Positions 11,516-22,379 of a stretch of 64,000 nucleotides of DNA are shown piece after piece. Numbering within the stretch: position 1 is the stretch's first letter; each line of letters opens with the position of its first letter. The position numbers and the translations under genes are program-made. Origin of the DNA: Sabethes cyaneus (Eukaryota; Arthropoda; Insecta; Diptera; Culicidae); the NCBI RefSeq assembly GCF_943734655.1, contig NC_071354.1, forward strand, positions 11,936,001 to 12,000,000. The letters run 5' to 3'. The notes under the pieces were generated by a model. That model searched no databases and had not been told where the DNA came from. It was given only the letters and a program-made list of their open reading frames with translations.

Positions 11516-12226
11516 AACACAACATTTCTTCAGACCAGCATGGTTTTTCCCAAAACGCTCTGTCTCTACGAATCTCGTTGATTTCGTCTCGTTCTGCCTG
11601 CGTAACATGGATGAAGGAGTGCATGAACCTGAAAGCAGCGTTTGATCGGGTGGATCGCAGTATCTCCCTTGCAAGGCTTGAGAAGCTAAGAGTTTTCGCA
11701 CTGGTCTGCAGGTGACTACACACATACGCACCGCAGGCTATGTGTGAATATAGGGTCCGAGTTTTCCGATTTGTTTTGGAATTCGCAACATATGTAGCGT
11801 ACCACAGGGGAGCAATATTGAACCACTGCTTTTTATCGTTTTTATAAATGAACTCTCCTGCCACTTGACTGCCATACTTTTTAAGCTAACGATGAGAAAT
11901 AATCTCTAAAGTAAATAAAACGGACTCCGGCTGCGTTGGACTGCAACACGCAGTGGACAAATTTGAAAATTGGTACTCGAGTGATACACTTACCGTCAGC
12001 ATCTCACACACGCCATTTCCTTTCACCTTAAAAGTAAGCTTTGCTGTTAGCTACAACATGGCGGAATATTTGCTACGTGTCTATCTTATTTGTGATCTTG
12101 GAGTCATTTTGGATAGCGCACTAATCTTTCACTTGTACTTTGACGATATTATCTTCAGAGCTAACAAGCAACTTGGGCCTATTTTTAAAATCGCAAAGGA
12201 GTTCCGTGACCTGTACTGTTTTTGAT
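11516..12226 (+). pseudogene. Jockey-like non-LTR reverse transcriptase relic
   Basis: Translation across frames gives the palm order of a LINE reverse transcriptase: QHGFFPKRS near 11533 (frame-shifted), KAAFDRVDRSISLARLEKL (motif A) at about 11628-11685, VPQGSNIEPLLFIVFINELS (motif B, LGP changed to IEP) at about 11790-11850, then DKFENWYSSDTLTVSIS and VYLICDLGVILDSALIFHLY at 11950-12140, ending IFKIAKEFRDLYCF. The YADD motif region is damaged. Stops and frameshifts interrupt every motif, so it is dead. Both ends are truncated and no target duplication or 3' tail was found. The clade is inferred from motif wording; a related group such as CR1 is possible. Confidence 0.75.
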
Positions 12227-12340
12227 CAATATCAATAATGCTATGTTAATAATGCCCAAGTCCAACTTGAAAACGAACCGAGTGAGGGATTTTTTTTGCA
12301 TGAGGTTTAACTTGAAATTAGAATTGAATTGATATTTTTC
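12227..12340. repeat. Short TTGAAATTGGA-type block and junction
   Basis: Contains CAAGTCCAACTTGAAAACGA, then AACTTGAAATTAGAATTGAA, then the junction that leads into the pyrimidine-rich tract. Same order as the reverse complement of 7750-8345. Confidence 0.55.
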
Positions 12341-13645
12341 ACCTTATTCTCTTACACGTTTGACCTCTACCGTTTTTCTTTTTTCCAATCCCGTTTATTC
12401 ATTATTTGTACCGTTTTTTCTCCTTTTCTGTGCCGTTCTGTGCGGCTTTCAATCACTTTTCTTCTTTTTGCTTTATTTCCGCTATTTTTCTTCTTTTTCT
12501 ATCGTTTCTCTTTTTTTATGTCCTATTGCTTTTACTCGTATTTTGTTATTTCTGCATTTTCTCTTCTCTTTTTCCTGTTTTTTCGTTTCCAGTTTTCATA
12601 TTTTACTAACCCTTTTAATCTCCTTTCCTTCTCGTTTTTCGTCTTCGTCTGTCCGTTTTACCCTTTTTGATGTCCGCTTTTCGATCTTCTGTCATTGTTA
12701 TTCTGTTCTATCTGTTATTCTGATTCTACCATTTTACCGTTTTACCTTTTCATGTTAGTCTTTTCTTCTTCTTCTGTTCCATTATCCCTTTTTGTATCTT
12801 GTCGTTCTTCTTTTTATGTTACGTTTGAACTGTTTTTCCCGTTTTCTTCGTTACCTTTAACAAGTTTCTTTTTCTCTTTTATTGGTTTTCTTTTTTTTTC
12901 TCTCCCTATTCTTCTTTTCCTTTTGTATTTCTGTTGTTTTTTGTTCCGTATTCCCTTTTTCTCTTGTTTTCCCTCTTTCTCTCTCTTTTCCGTTTTTCTG
13001 CTGAAAGTTTCCTCTTTCTCTGTTAATTTTTTCCTCTCTTCCTGTTCCGTTTTTTGCCTTTGCTTGAGTCTCCTCAGATTTTCCTCAGTTTTTTTTTTGT
13101 TTTTCCTCGTGTTAAGCTTTTTTGCTGTCTCTTTTCTCATTATCTGTCACGTATCGACTTTTTCGATCCCGGTTTTTGACCCATTTTTCCGTTTTTCTGG
13201 TTTCCACTACTGGTTTTCTTTTCTCTTCTTTTCCTGTCCCGTTTTTCACCCTTTTCCTGAGTCCGGATTTCTCTACTCTGTTACGTTTTCGTATTTTTCT
13301 TCCGTTTTTCCTATTTTATTTTTTTTTATCTCGCGTTGGATTTTTTGCGTAACGGTTTTTGACTTTATTTGCTTTTCAACTCCTTTTGCATCCCGTTTTT
13401 CATTTTCGTCTATTCCGTTCTTCCTCTTATTATGTTCTACTTTTTTTCTTTTCTGTCACGTTCACGTCACGTTTTATTTTTCGTTTTGCCACTTTTGTCT
13501 TCCGTTTTCATTTGTGTTTCTCTTTTTTTTCTTGCCGTTTTTCTTCTTTTTCTGTTCTCATTTCTCTATTTTTCTGCTCCTGTATTTTCTTGTTTTTTTT
13601 TTATTTTATTTCGTTTTTTCTCCTTTTACTGTCCGTTTTATTTCT
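12340..13645. repeat. Pyrimidine-rich TTCCGTTTTTC tract 1
   Basis: About 1.3 kb of almost pure pyrimidine on the + strand with recurrent CCGTTTTTC, CTTTTCTGTTCC and CGTTTTTCTTC at an 11-12-bp rhythm. Long open frames (up to 318 codons, 12695-13651) are composition artefacts: they are Phe/Ser/Leu-rich in all three frames and lack domains. Such tracts can adopt non-B structure; that is an inference. Confidence 0.7.
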
Positions 13646-13649
13646 CCTT

Positions 13650-13800
13650 AAAATGAGCTTAAAATTGGGCTTAAAAACGTACATAAAATTGTACTTGACA
13701 TTGGACATAGGATATTGGAAATTTAAATTTGGACTAATTTGAACTTGAAGTTTTTCTTCAAACTGGACCTGGACAAAAAATTAGACACGAAGTTTTACTT
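13650..13800. repeat. Second TTGAAATTGGAC block and junction
   Basis: Contains GAGCTTAAAATTGGGCTTAA, GTACTTGACATTGGACAT and TTGGACTAATTTGAACTTGA, then ACACGAAGTTTTACTTTACG. This repeats the block-junction-pyrimidine order for the third time in 6 kb. Confidence 0.6.
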
Positions 13801-14495
13801 TACGTGTTTTCGTTTCCAATTCGTATTTTCTAACTCTTCATCTCTTTACTTTCACGATTTTCTTCTTTGTATATTTCAGTTTCCTCTTCTTGATGTCCAG
13901 GTTTCCATCGTTTATTCACGTTTACTCTGGCTTGGGGTCCCTATACCCTACGATGTTCTTTTTTTATCACGCGTTATTAATCTTTTTCTCTTCGTTTCAC
14001 TTTATTCTTTGGTTCGTTTTTCTTGTTACTCTTATCTCCATTTTCTGTCGTTCGTTCGCCTTTTCTATTTCCTATCCTTCTCTATCGGTTTTCTTTTTTT
14101 CTCCCTCTCGCTATTCTTCTTTTCCCTTTTGAATTTCTTTTTTCCTATTCCGTATTCCTTTTCTTGTCTCGTTTTCCTTTTTTTCTGCTCACTGTCTCCG
14201 CTTTCTCTCTTCCTTTTAACTGCTTTTGCAGTTCTGTCTTTCGCCCTTGTCCTGAGTTCTGATTTTCCAATGTTACGTTTTTTGTTTGTTTTTCTTCCAA
14301 TTTTCCTCTTTTGCTATTTCTTTTGCCATTTTCGGGCCCCTCTAGTGTATTGCGTTCTGCTTGTTATGTTCTACTTTTCTTCCTTTTCACTCACATTTTC
14401 CATTTCGTTTTCATGTTTTCTCCTTTTCCGCTTTTTCTGTTCTCATTTTTCATATACTTTCTCGTTTTCTTCGTTTCTTTAAGGTTTTTCGTTTT
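13801..14495. repeat. Pyrimidine-rich TTCCGTTTTTC tract 2
   Basis: Continuation of the pyrimidine-rich family after the junction. A 247-codon open frame (13739-14482) is again Phe/Ser/Leu-rich and not a gene. Similar sequence resumes at 15000-15110 after the hairpin element. Confidence 0.65.
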
Positions 14496-14976
14496 ATCTT
14501 TTCTGTTTTTGCATTTTTTTCTGGTAAAGTCTCCTCAATTTCTCTCTTTTTATATATCAATTTTGTTGATTTTTTCGGTGAAAAGTAAAAACTATGATGC
14601 TTTCAGCGGACGTTTCGACTTACTATCCTTCAGTCATTGACTACGCATTAAACATCTATTCTCACTGCGTTGTCCTCTATGACTGAAGGATAGTAAGTCG
14701 TAAGTATCTTTTCTGTTTTTGCATTTTTTCTGGTAAAGTCTCCTCAATTTCTCTCTTTTTATATATCAATTTTGTTGATTTTTTCGGTGAAAAGTAAAAA
14801 CTATGATGCTTTCAGCGGACGTTTCGACTTACTATCCTTCAGTCATTGACTACGCATTAAACATCTATTCTCACTGCGTTGTCCTCAATGACTGAAGGAT
14901 AGTAAGTCGAAACGTCCGCTGAAAGCATCATAGTTTTTACTTTTCACCGAAAAAATCAACAAAATTGATATATAAA
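14496..14976. mobile_element. Duplicated foldback element with 92-bp arms
   Basis: A 210-bp unit starts at 14496 and again at 14706. The second copy carries a near-perfect hairpin: left arm 14758-14849, 35-nt loop 14850-14884, right arm 14885-14976. The first copy keeps only the first 28 bp of the right arm (14673-14700) before the second unit begins. The arm contains AAGTCGAAACGTCCGCTGAA, which recalls Penelope-like terminal repeats, but the hammerhead core is absent (CTGAAGG instead of CTGATGA), so family is unassigned. Confidence 0.65.
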
Positions 14977-14997
14977 ATTCACGGTGACGAACTCCAA

Positions 14998-15115
14998 CAA
15001 TTTCTCTCTTTTTGTTTTCGTTTCTTTTTTTTCCACTTTTTTCACTTTTTATGTCCCGTTTACCCTCGCATTCTGTTACATTTTTTTTCTTTCGTTTATC
15101 TTTTTTTACGATTTC
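14998..15115. repeat. Pyrimidine-rich remnant
   Basis: Resumes the TTTCGTTTCTTTTTTTTCC style of the tract upstream, indicating that the hairpin element inserted within or duplicated part of that tract. Confidence 0.45.
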
Positions 15116-15430
15116 TAGAGGGTGAAGGTAAATAAGTAGTAGATGACAGAAGAGGGAAATTGAAAGCTTTCGAAGGGAAAAAAATTAAGTTATAAGGCTT
15201 CCTAGAGGTGAATAAAACAGGTTGAAGACAAGAAAGTGGTTGGATGCGTTATATCTACGATAGTTTGACTAAATTAAAGAACGCAACAATATTCATGTAT
15301 AAGTATACAGAATAGAACAATCACGTGAAAATACACGGTACAGAAGATGCGGTGGTTAGGATTGGGTGAGGCGAAAGTAAAAACTATTGAAACAAATATT
15401 GTAAGTGGGGAAAATTAAAAATTGCTGTTA
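15116..15430. other. No feature recognised
   Basis: Purine-rich, AT-rich sequence without a repeat partner noticed in the window. Confidence 0.4.
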
Positions 15431-15467
15431 ATCTATACCTACTAATCTATACCTATAAAGAAGGATT

Positions 15468-15513
<46 letters not shown>

Positions 15514-16009
15514 CGTATGTTCCTTATAGAATCGAAAACTACTGAACCAATCGGGATGAAAGTATGCATGTAGAGGTTTTTTGGGGCCAGGAAAGGTTTT
15601 AGTGATGGTTAGAAACCCCTCCCCCCACTAAGAGGGGGGGGCTCCCATACAAATGAAACACAAATTTCTGCATAACTCGACAACTAATCAAGCAAATAGA
15701 ACAAAATTTGGCATGTGGGTGTTTTCGGTGACAAGAATTTATTCTATGGTAAATTGAGACCCCTCCCCTCTTTATAAGGGGAATTATAATTCCTCTCCTC
15801 TTTAAAAGGGGGGGCTTCCATACAAATTTCCTCATAACCCGAGAACTAATCAAGCAAATGGAACCAAATTTGGCATGTGAAGGTTTTCGAGGGCAAGAAT
15901 ATTTTCTATAGTAAATTAGGACCCCTCCCCACTTTAAGAGGGGGGCTCCTGTACCAAAGAAACACAATTTTCCTCATAACTCGAGAAGTAATTAAGCAAA
16001 TGGAACCAA

Positions 16010-18213
16010 CCCAAGTAACAATATTAGTTTTTTGCTAATCTTTATACTATTGTTACGACCATATTCTTAAATCTTCTTTTAAGTCTCGTAAACATGAAAG
16101 GCTATAACAAATCAATGAAAAGCCTTACTTAAAACCAAAGAGGACCATGCTACAGGATAGAGTTAGAACCAAACTTTAAAATCATCTACATACTTCTAAG
16201 TTTTACAGTACAATATCCTATCGTAGTTTTAAGGCGGTCATTGTGATTTTAATGAGAGCCGTATTCAAAAGCAAGAATTTGAGTTTTACTGTGTTCTTTT
16301 AGCGGTTTTAATGACCAAATTTATAAAATTGATGAAAACTTCTTCATGATAACTGCTATAAAACCATGTTAATGCCTAGTGCGCTCTCTTCAGATGGTTT
16401 TTAAAGCAATTTTTGGAATAACAATAATGCTTCTGTAGACCAAGTTATATGTAGCCTCTGTATTTTACAGGAGGTTTTTACAAACTTTTTAAGAGTAGTA
16501 CTAAGCGTGAGTAGTTTTATTACGCTCCGCTGGAAGCAGTTATAATGTGAATTGGATTTGTTGATGCTTAACAGCAGCTGTCAGAAACTGATGCAGCTCT
16601 TCGATTTATTTAACAAGTTGGTACTTTATGTACCAACCAGCCTAAATCAGCCAGCCTGCTTTGTTAACTTGAAAGTATGTGGCCGTACAAAGGAAAGTTC
16701 TAGACTTACTGTCAAATAAAAAAGATCTGTTTGAGTAAACTGAAAATTTTCAACATCTTCCGTAATTACACATCATAAACGCATTAAATTTTATCGTAAA
16801 TATTGGGATGATAGGATGATAAAATGAACGCGCCTTCAAAATAGTACACTTTAAGGAAGCCAGTTTTTAAAAACAAAATAGATGAATCCGATTAGTCTTT
16901 TCCAATTACTAGCAAAACCATTCTAGTTCCATTGTGTAACATAGAAACGCATTGCATGTTTTTATCTCGGCAATTTTTGCTTTATCCTCATGAAATAGCT
17001 TGAATTGTTGTTTTGGAGTCAAGAAAAATTCCAAAATGTCAACATGGCCCAGCAAAAATATAGGGTTTTCTTGATAAACTCTATTTACTCTTCATAACAG
17101 CAGGAAAAAATCTATTTGGTCAGAGAATTACCACTTCAAAAACATTACAAAACTAACAGATTTGTTGCGGTTTGACAGCAACCACAATAAGATTAGAGCG
17201 GTTTAATGAAAGATGTTGTATATAGCCAGCAGCTTTTATAGTGGTTGTAGAAACAACCGCAATAAAACTTTTGTTCTTTTTTCTGAATCTTCCAGACTGC
17301 AGTTGGTTCACACGGTTCAAAATAGCTTTATGCAATCCCTCAAAGCAATTTTTCGCATCATAAAAGTATTTGCATAGTTCGGTTTTATAAACAGTTTTAT
17401 AATAAATATAAGATGGATTTTCGGCAAAAATGGTTTGACGAAGCCAAATAAAACATTTATTGCTGTTGCTTAAAAAATACTGTTAAACCAGTTAACTATG
17501 CAACGTCTCTCGTCAAACTTCCCTTAGTACTCCCATGAGAAGGCATAGCAATAAACGTCTCAATACAAGCTTAATCTCATTGTGGTTGCTTGTCAAGCCG
17601 CAACAAATCTATCAGTTTTAAAGTGCTCTTGGAAAGGTAATACCCTTACCAAGCATATTTTTTGCAGTTGTTAAGAAGAGTGTATAGAGATTATCACCGA
17701 AAACCTATTTTTTAGGCTAGGCTATATTGACATTCTGTCATTTATGTTAGATTTGAATCAAAAATGCTAGCTATTGCATCAATGCAGAGAGAGCAGCAAA
17801 AATGAAGTTGATATCGATGTGTTTTCATGTTGCAGAATGCAGCCGATGCAGTTTGGTTACAGGATATTACGATTACCTAATCGAATTTATTTGCGTTGTT
17901 TAAACAACAACAGGCTAGTTAAACATATTTAGCATAGTTTCATGCCTTATAGTTTTGGAGAGCAGAACGAAAAGCTATATCAGGTAATGGTGGCTGCTGT
18001 CAAGTATCGAAAAATCCAGTTGACTTTATTGCTGCTTTCAGTCAGTGTAATAAAGCTACTTGCACTGTCCTGTAGAATGTAGAGGCTACATCCAAATCGG
18101 TTTAAAGCAGCATTATAGTTTGCCTGAAAGTTGTTTTAAAATTTTTCTGAAGAGCACTAGGCATTAAAATGGTTTTATAGATGTTATTAGGCAGATGCTT
18201 TTTATTTGGCCAT

Positions 18214-18264
<51 letters not shown>

Positions 18265-18877
18265 AAATATATAGTTCTCATTCAAGTCGAAACAACCGCT
18301 ATAAAACTACGATAGGATATTGTGCAGTAAAACTTAGATATCTGTAGATGATTTTAAAGCTTGGTTCCAACTCTCTCCTCTATCGTTGCCCTCTCTGGTT
18401 CTAAGTAAGGCTATTCATTGATTTGTTATTACTTTTCATGTTTACGAGCTTTAAAAGAAGATTTAAGAGTATGGTCGTAAAAACAGCATTGAGATTATCA
18501 AAAGGCTAATATTGCTGCTTGGGATAAACCAATAATTGCTTTAACATTGACTCAAACTGATAACCAAAAGGCTAAGAGTCTTTTAATACGTATTTAGGAC
18601 ATAGTTGAATCCTTTGTTGGGGGTTTCATTTGGTTTTAATGAATGAGTTTTATTTGACACTCATATATCCCTATCAAACTTAATTGTATTTTATTCGCCA
18701 TTATAGCCTATTGAAAGAGTTTTGAAAGGTCGTCCCAAACCATTTCAGGATATCTTGAAGATACATTTATTTAATGCAGTATGTTGCTTTATAAAAACAA
18801 ATTAGCTTCAGTACTACCACCATAAAATTCATATAAAATATGCCTACGGCTTTATAGCACAGAAATTGTTACTTGGG
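16010..18877. mobile_element. 2.87-kb foldback (long inverted repeat) element
   Basis: Both termini read CCCAAGTAACAAT inward (16010-16022 and reverse complement at 18865-18877). Removing it restores the 142-bp unit across the site with a 2-bp AA duplication. The halves are imperfect inverted repeats for over 1 kb. Checkpoints are TACGATAGGATATTGT-type sequence (16210s and 18300s), TAAAACCATNTTAATGCCTA (16362s and 18160s) and AGATTTGTTGCGGYTTGAC (17158s and 17590s). The fold axis lies near 17430. The right arm has an AT dinucleotide run (18218-18262) and 354 extra bp outside an inner CCCAAGCAGCAATATTAG terminus (ends 18523). No transposase is encoded, so it is non-autonomous. Confidence 0.7.
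18218..18262. repeat. (AT)n microsatellite
   Basis: Pure AT dinucleotide run inside the right arm of the foldback element; the corresponding place in the left arm lacks it, so it expanded after the arms formed. Confidence 0.85.
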
Positions 18878-20424
18878 AAATTTGGCATGTGGGTGTTTTT
18901 GGAGACAAAATTTTTTTCTATGATGAATTGGGACCCCTCCCCGTTTTAGGAGGGGGGGGGATCCTATACACATGAAATACAAATTTCCTCATAACTGAAG
19001 AACTAATCAAGCAAATGGAACAAAATTTGGCATGTGAAAGTTTTCGAGGTCAAGAATATTTTCTATGGTGAATAAGGACCCCTCCCCACTTTAAGAGGGG
19101 GGGCTCCTATACAAACGAAATACAAATTTCCTCATAACTCGAGAACTAATCAAGCAAATGGAACAAAATTTGGCACGTGGGTGGTTTTGGAGACAAAATT
19201 TTTTTCCTTGATGAATTGGGACCCCTCCCCACTTTAGGAAGGGGGGCTCCTATACAAATGAAATGCAAATTTCCTCATAACTCGAGAATTAATCAAGCAA
19301 ATGGAACCAAATTTGGCATGTGAAAGTTTTCTAGGGCATGAATATTTTCTATGGTGAATTAGAACCCCTTCCCACTTTAAGAGGGGGGGCTCCTATACAA
19401 ACGAAATACAAATTTCCTCATAACTCGAGAACTAATCAAGTAAATAGAACCAAATTTGGCATGTGGAGGTTTCTGGAGGCAAAAATATTTTCTATGGTGA
19501 ATTAGGACCCCTCCCAACTTTAAGAGGGGGTGTTTCTACACAAATGAAATACAAATTTCCTCATAATTCGAGAACTAATCAAGCAAATGGAACCATATTT
19601 GGCATGTGGGTGTTTTTGGAGGCAACCATTTTTTCTATAATGAATTAGGACCCCTTACCTTTTTAAGAGGGGGGGCTCTCATACAAACGAAATGCAAATT
19701 TCCTCATAACTCTAGAACTAATCAAGCAAATGGAACCAAATTTATCACCCACATGATAAATTTGGTTCCATTTGCTTGATTAGTTCTGGAGTGTTTGTAG
19801 GCAAGAATATTTGCTGTGGTATATTTTCTATGGATTTTCCTACTTTAAGAGGGTGGGCTTCCATACAAATGAAGTGCAAATTTCCTCTTATCTCGAGAAC
19901 TAATCAATCAAATGGAACCAAATTTGGCATGTGGGAGTTTTAGATGGCAGAAATTTTTTCTATGGTGAATTACGACCCCTTCCCCTTTTAAGAGGGGAGC
20001 TCCCATACAAATGAAATACAAATTTCCGCATAACTCGAGAAGTAATCAAGCAAATGGAACCAAATTTAGCATGTGGGGGGTTCTGGAGGCAGTAATTTTT
20101 TTAATGATGGTTTGAGAGTTGAGTTTGGTAGAGGGATATGGACTCTCATACAAATAAAACAGAAATTTTTGCGTAACTCAAAAACTAATCGAGTTCGAGA
20201 AATTTTAGACTCTTTCATAAAACATTAATCAATAATAAGACCACCAAAAACTATCAATAGTAACATTACATAATTCAGCGCGAGACGGCCACAGGCCGCG
20301 AGTGTTGCCCGCGACCTGCCGTCGGAAGCGCCGGTCACTGCGGTGGGCAGCCCCCTGTAGAGATCGGCTCTATCTAGCTTTATTTATTTTCCTAGATCTA
20401 CTGATCTCTACTACTTTTCTTTAG

Positions 20425-20620
20425 TTGGGTCACCCCTGCGAAATGGTACTTTCTACGAAAAGATTTTCCGTGAAATGGTACATCCCGCGTAAGGTTTTTC
20501 GCGAAATGGTATTCTGCGAAACTCTATATTCCGCGTTATGGTCAACCGTGAATTGGTGTTCTGCAAAATGGTATTCGGCGAAATGGTTTGTAATGATGGC
20601 GAATATTTAAATGCTATCCG
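20425..20620. repeat. Degenerate GCGAAATGGTA minisatellite
   Basis: Words of the form TTCYGCGAAATGGTA recur about ten times at 15-20-bp spacing (GCGAAATGGTACTTTC, CGTGAAATGGTACATC, CGCGAAATGGTATTCT, GCAAAATGGTATTCGG). The 61-codon open frame over it is a by-product. Confidence 0.65.
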
Positions 20621-21028
20621 CTTCATTTTATCAGGCTAAGCAATGGGGGGAGTTGTTTTCTACTTAACTGTGATCAGCGGCGATCAACTCAATGGAACAA
20701 TACTTAACTGTGAGGAAAATTTGTATATTAAAATACCTATGAACTCCCCAGAAACTTGCAAAACTCAAGGTTGTGACAAAGATCATCCGAGATTCATGAT
20801 TTATGTATAACACAGTTTAATTTGTGGCAATACGAAGTTTGTCGGGTCAGTTAATAAATAAAATGTCTAGCTTTGATCGGCAAACCAAAATTCGTCGATT
20901 TACAAAAAAGTTTCTGTTCAGTTTTTATTCTTTTGCTTTCTCTCGTTTTTCCTCTTCTTCATTTTTTCTCTGTCTGTTTCACTTTGCATTGTTTTTTGCT
21001 TCTTTATTGGGAAGGGGAACAGCAAGAA
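20621..21028. other. No feature recognised
   Basis: AT-rich sequence with a pyrimidine-rich patch at 20920-21005. An 86-codon frame (20824-21084) runs into the neighbouring MITE and is not a credible gene. Confidence 0.4.
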
Positions 21029-21035
21029 ATAGACT

Positions 21036-21197
21036 TGCAGAGACTATAGATTACAGAGGCACCGAGACACTTAAAATCCATTAAATTTTGAAACAAAACG
21101 GAGAGTACCATTATAAATAAAGGTAAATCTCCGCTTTCGCTCAAAATTTAGCGGTTTTTGAGTGTCTCGGTACCTCTGTAATCTATAGTCTCTGTAG
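21036..21197. mobile_element. 162-bp hAT-like MITE
   Basis: Inverted arms CAGAGACTATAGATTACAGA (from 21038) and its complement (to 21194) pair over 34 bp with one mismatch. ATAGACT at 21029-21035 is repeated exactly at 21198-21204, a 7-bp target duplication. CAGAG-type termini and a 7-8-bp duplication suggest the hAT superfamily; the class is inferred. Confidence 0.6.
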
Positions 21198-21374
21198 ATA
21201 GACTACCGAAGAAAACCAAGTTTTTCAGCCATAACTCATGAACAACAGAAAATGTTGTCATGAAATTTTTATCTTCGAAATATTAAACAAGAAAAAAATA
21301 TTTCAAGAAATTTCCATGTGAAAGAGCCTGTTTTTCTTAGGAGGAATTTAAAACAGAAATTTAATTGGTTTTAA

Positions 21375-21474
21375 TTGGACCTCAAACTAGACTTGAAATT
21401 GGAATTGAAGACGGACTTACAGTTGTACTTGAAGTTAGACTTAAAATCAAAGTTGAAATTTAACTTTAACTAGG
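21375..21474. repeat. TTGAAATTGGAC block, left half
   Basis: Contains GACTTGAAATTGGAATTGAA, GACTTACAGTTGTACTTGAA and similar words. It was one tract with 22227-22370 before the insertion between them, as the shared 24-bp flank shows. Confidence 0.6.
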
Positions 21475-21498
21475 AATTCGATTATAAATTAGATTTAA

Positions 21499-22202
21499 GA
21501 GCGTGTAGGCCGCTATATCTCTACATATTTGCTTTGGTAAGAGGAAATGTCAATTTAGGGACCAATTCCTTCAAGAAATGGTTTATTAGTTTCACTGTTC
21601 CTGGTTTTTGCTGTCAGGTATTGTGAGCCAGTTAGCAATGTGTCTACGTCTTCATTAAAGTTGCCAAGAATTTGAAATGTAATGGTAATGGTCAATGTTC
21701 TTAATTTAATTCTAATGATTATTGAAGCAAAGTTTAATTCTCAGTTTTCGTTAATAGTGCTGATGTGTTCAAGTTCTGAGTATTTTATTGCAAGGGATCA
21801 GCATCGCTTGCTTTCGTGTCTCGTTCGTTGCAAAAATTTTAAAAACAAAATTTTTTCAAAGCCGTGTCAATTGCCGAGTTTTAAATTGGAACCAGTAGTT
21901 TGGAATAGTAATTTATATTATAATATACAATCCCGTGATACTTGTGCAGATGCAGTGGTACCCGCGGTCTCTAGCAACAAGAATCGGACTAATATTCCTT
22001 CCTTTTCCCATGTAGTATCTTTGTAGCTTTTTGGTCGTGACCGGTATCGTTATTGGTCAATTTTCAAAGTATTGAATCAGTAGAAGTTGCACAATGAGAA
22101 TGTCATGCTGCTCCCAAGCACCATTCAATTGGTTCTTTGTGCAAACTTACTGGTTCGGCCAACCACGGAGTACAACTACTGGAAGTCTACCTAAGCTAAG
22201 CT
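21499..22202 (+). mobile_element. 704-bp insertion with 24-bp target duplication
   Basis: A 24-bp sequence (AATTCGATTATAA... at 21475-21498) is repeated exactly at 22203-22226, immediately outside the insert. The insert ends in a short CTAAGCTAAGCTA tail. A long variable duplication and a simple tail on one side are features of non-LTR retrotransposition. The 114-codon frame at 21682-22026 shows no domain. Family unknown; it does not share sequence with the two other long-duplication insertions here. Confidence 0.6.
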
Positions 22203-22226
22203 AATTCGATTATAAATTAGATTTAA

Positions 22227-22370
22227 ATCACACTTGGGCCTTGGAGCTAAGCTTAATATTAAGCTTGTAGTCGGTACTGAAACTGAGCATAAAATTAGAA
22301 TTAAGTTTAAATTTTAAATTGATCTTCAATTAGAATTGAAAGTAAACTTGATATTTGACTTGAAACTAGC
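22227..22370. repeat. TTGAAATTGGAC block, right half
   Basis: Continues the tract interrupted at 21499, with CTTCAATTAGAATTGAAAG and GATATTTGACTTGAAACTAG. Confidence 0.55.
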
Positions 22371-22379
22371 ACTATTTTC

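Larger units (their letters stand above)
15431..20345. repeat. Element with 142-bp tandem array (interrupted)
   Basis: Opens with a duplicated TCTATACCTA word and a TCTG run (about 15468-15511), then tandem units of about 142 bp. Each unit holds GAATTAGGACCCCTCCCCAC, a G-run, CAAATGAAATACAAATTTCC, TCGAGAACTAATCAAGCAAA and ATTTGGCATGTGG. Unit starts after the insertion fall near 18880, 19022, 19165, 19307, 19450, 19593, 19735, 19918 and 20060. The array is split by the foldback element at 16010-18877. The right side has a GC-rich stretch (20280-20345) and a hairpin TAGAG(atcgg)CTCTA followed by TCTAG near 20390. This repeat type is abundant in mosquitoes; transposon class unresolved (a Helitron relative is possible but the 3' end is not canonical). 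Confidence 0.7.

Noticed and set aside
12695..13651. 318-codon open frame
   Set aside because: All three frames are open over long distances because the DNA is nearly pure pyrimidine; product is Phe/Ser/Leu-rich without domains.
13739..14482. 247-codon open frame
   Set aside because: Same pyrimidine-tract artefact, crossing the conserved junction of a repeat family.
14885..14930. Second active hammerhead
   Set aside because: GAAACGTC is present but the CTGATGA core is CTGAAGG and no stem I pairing forms.
15431..20200. CRISPR array
   Set aside because: The 142-bp units are head-to-tail diverged repeats without spacers, in eukaryotic DNA.
20280..20400. Canonical Helitron 3' end for the 142-bp array element
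   Set aside because: TAGAG/CTCTA hairpin and TCTAG exist, but the hairpin is short, almost touches CTAG, and the next host base is C rather than T.
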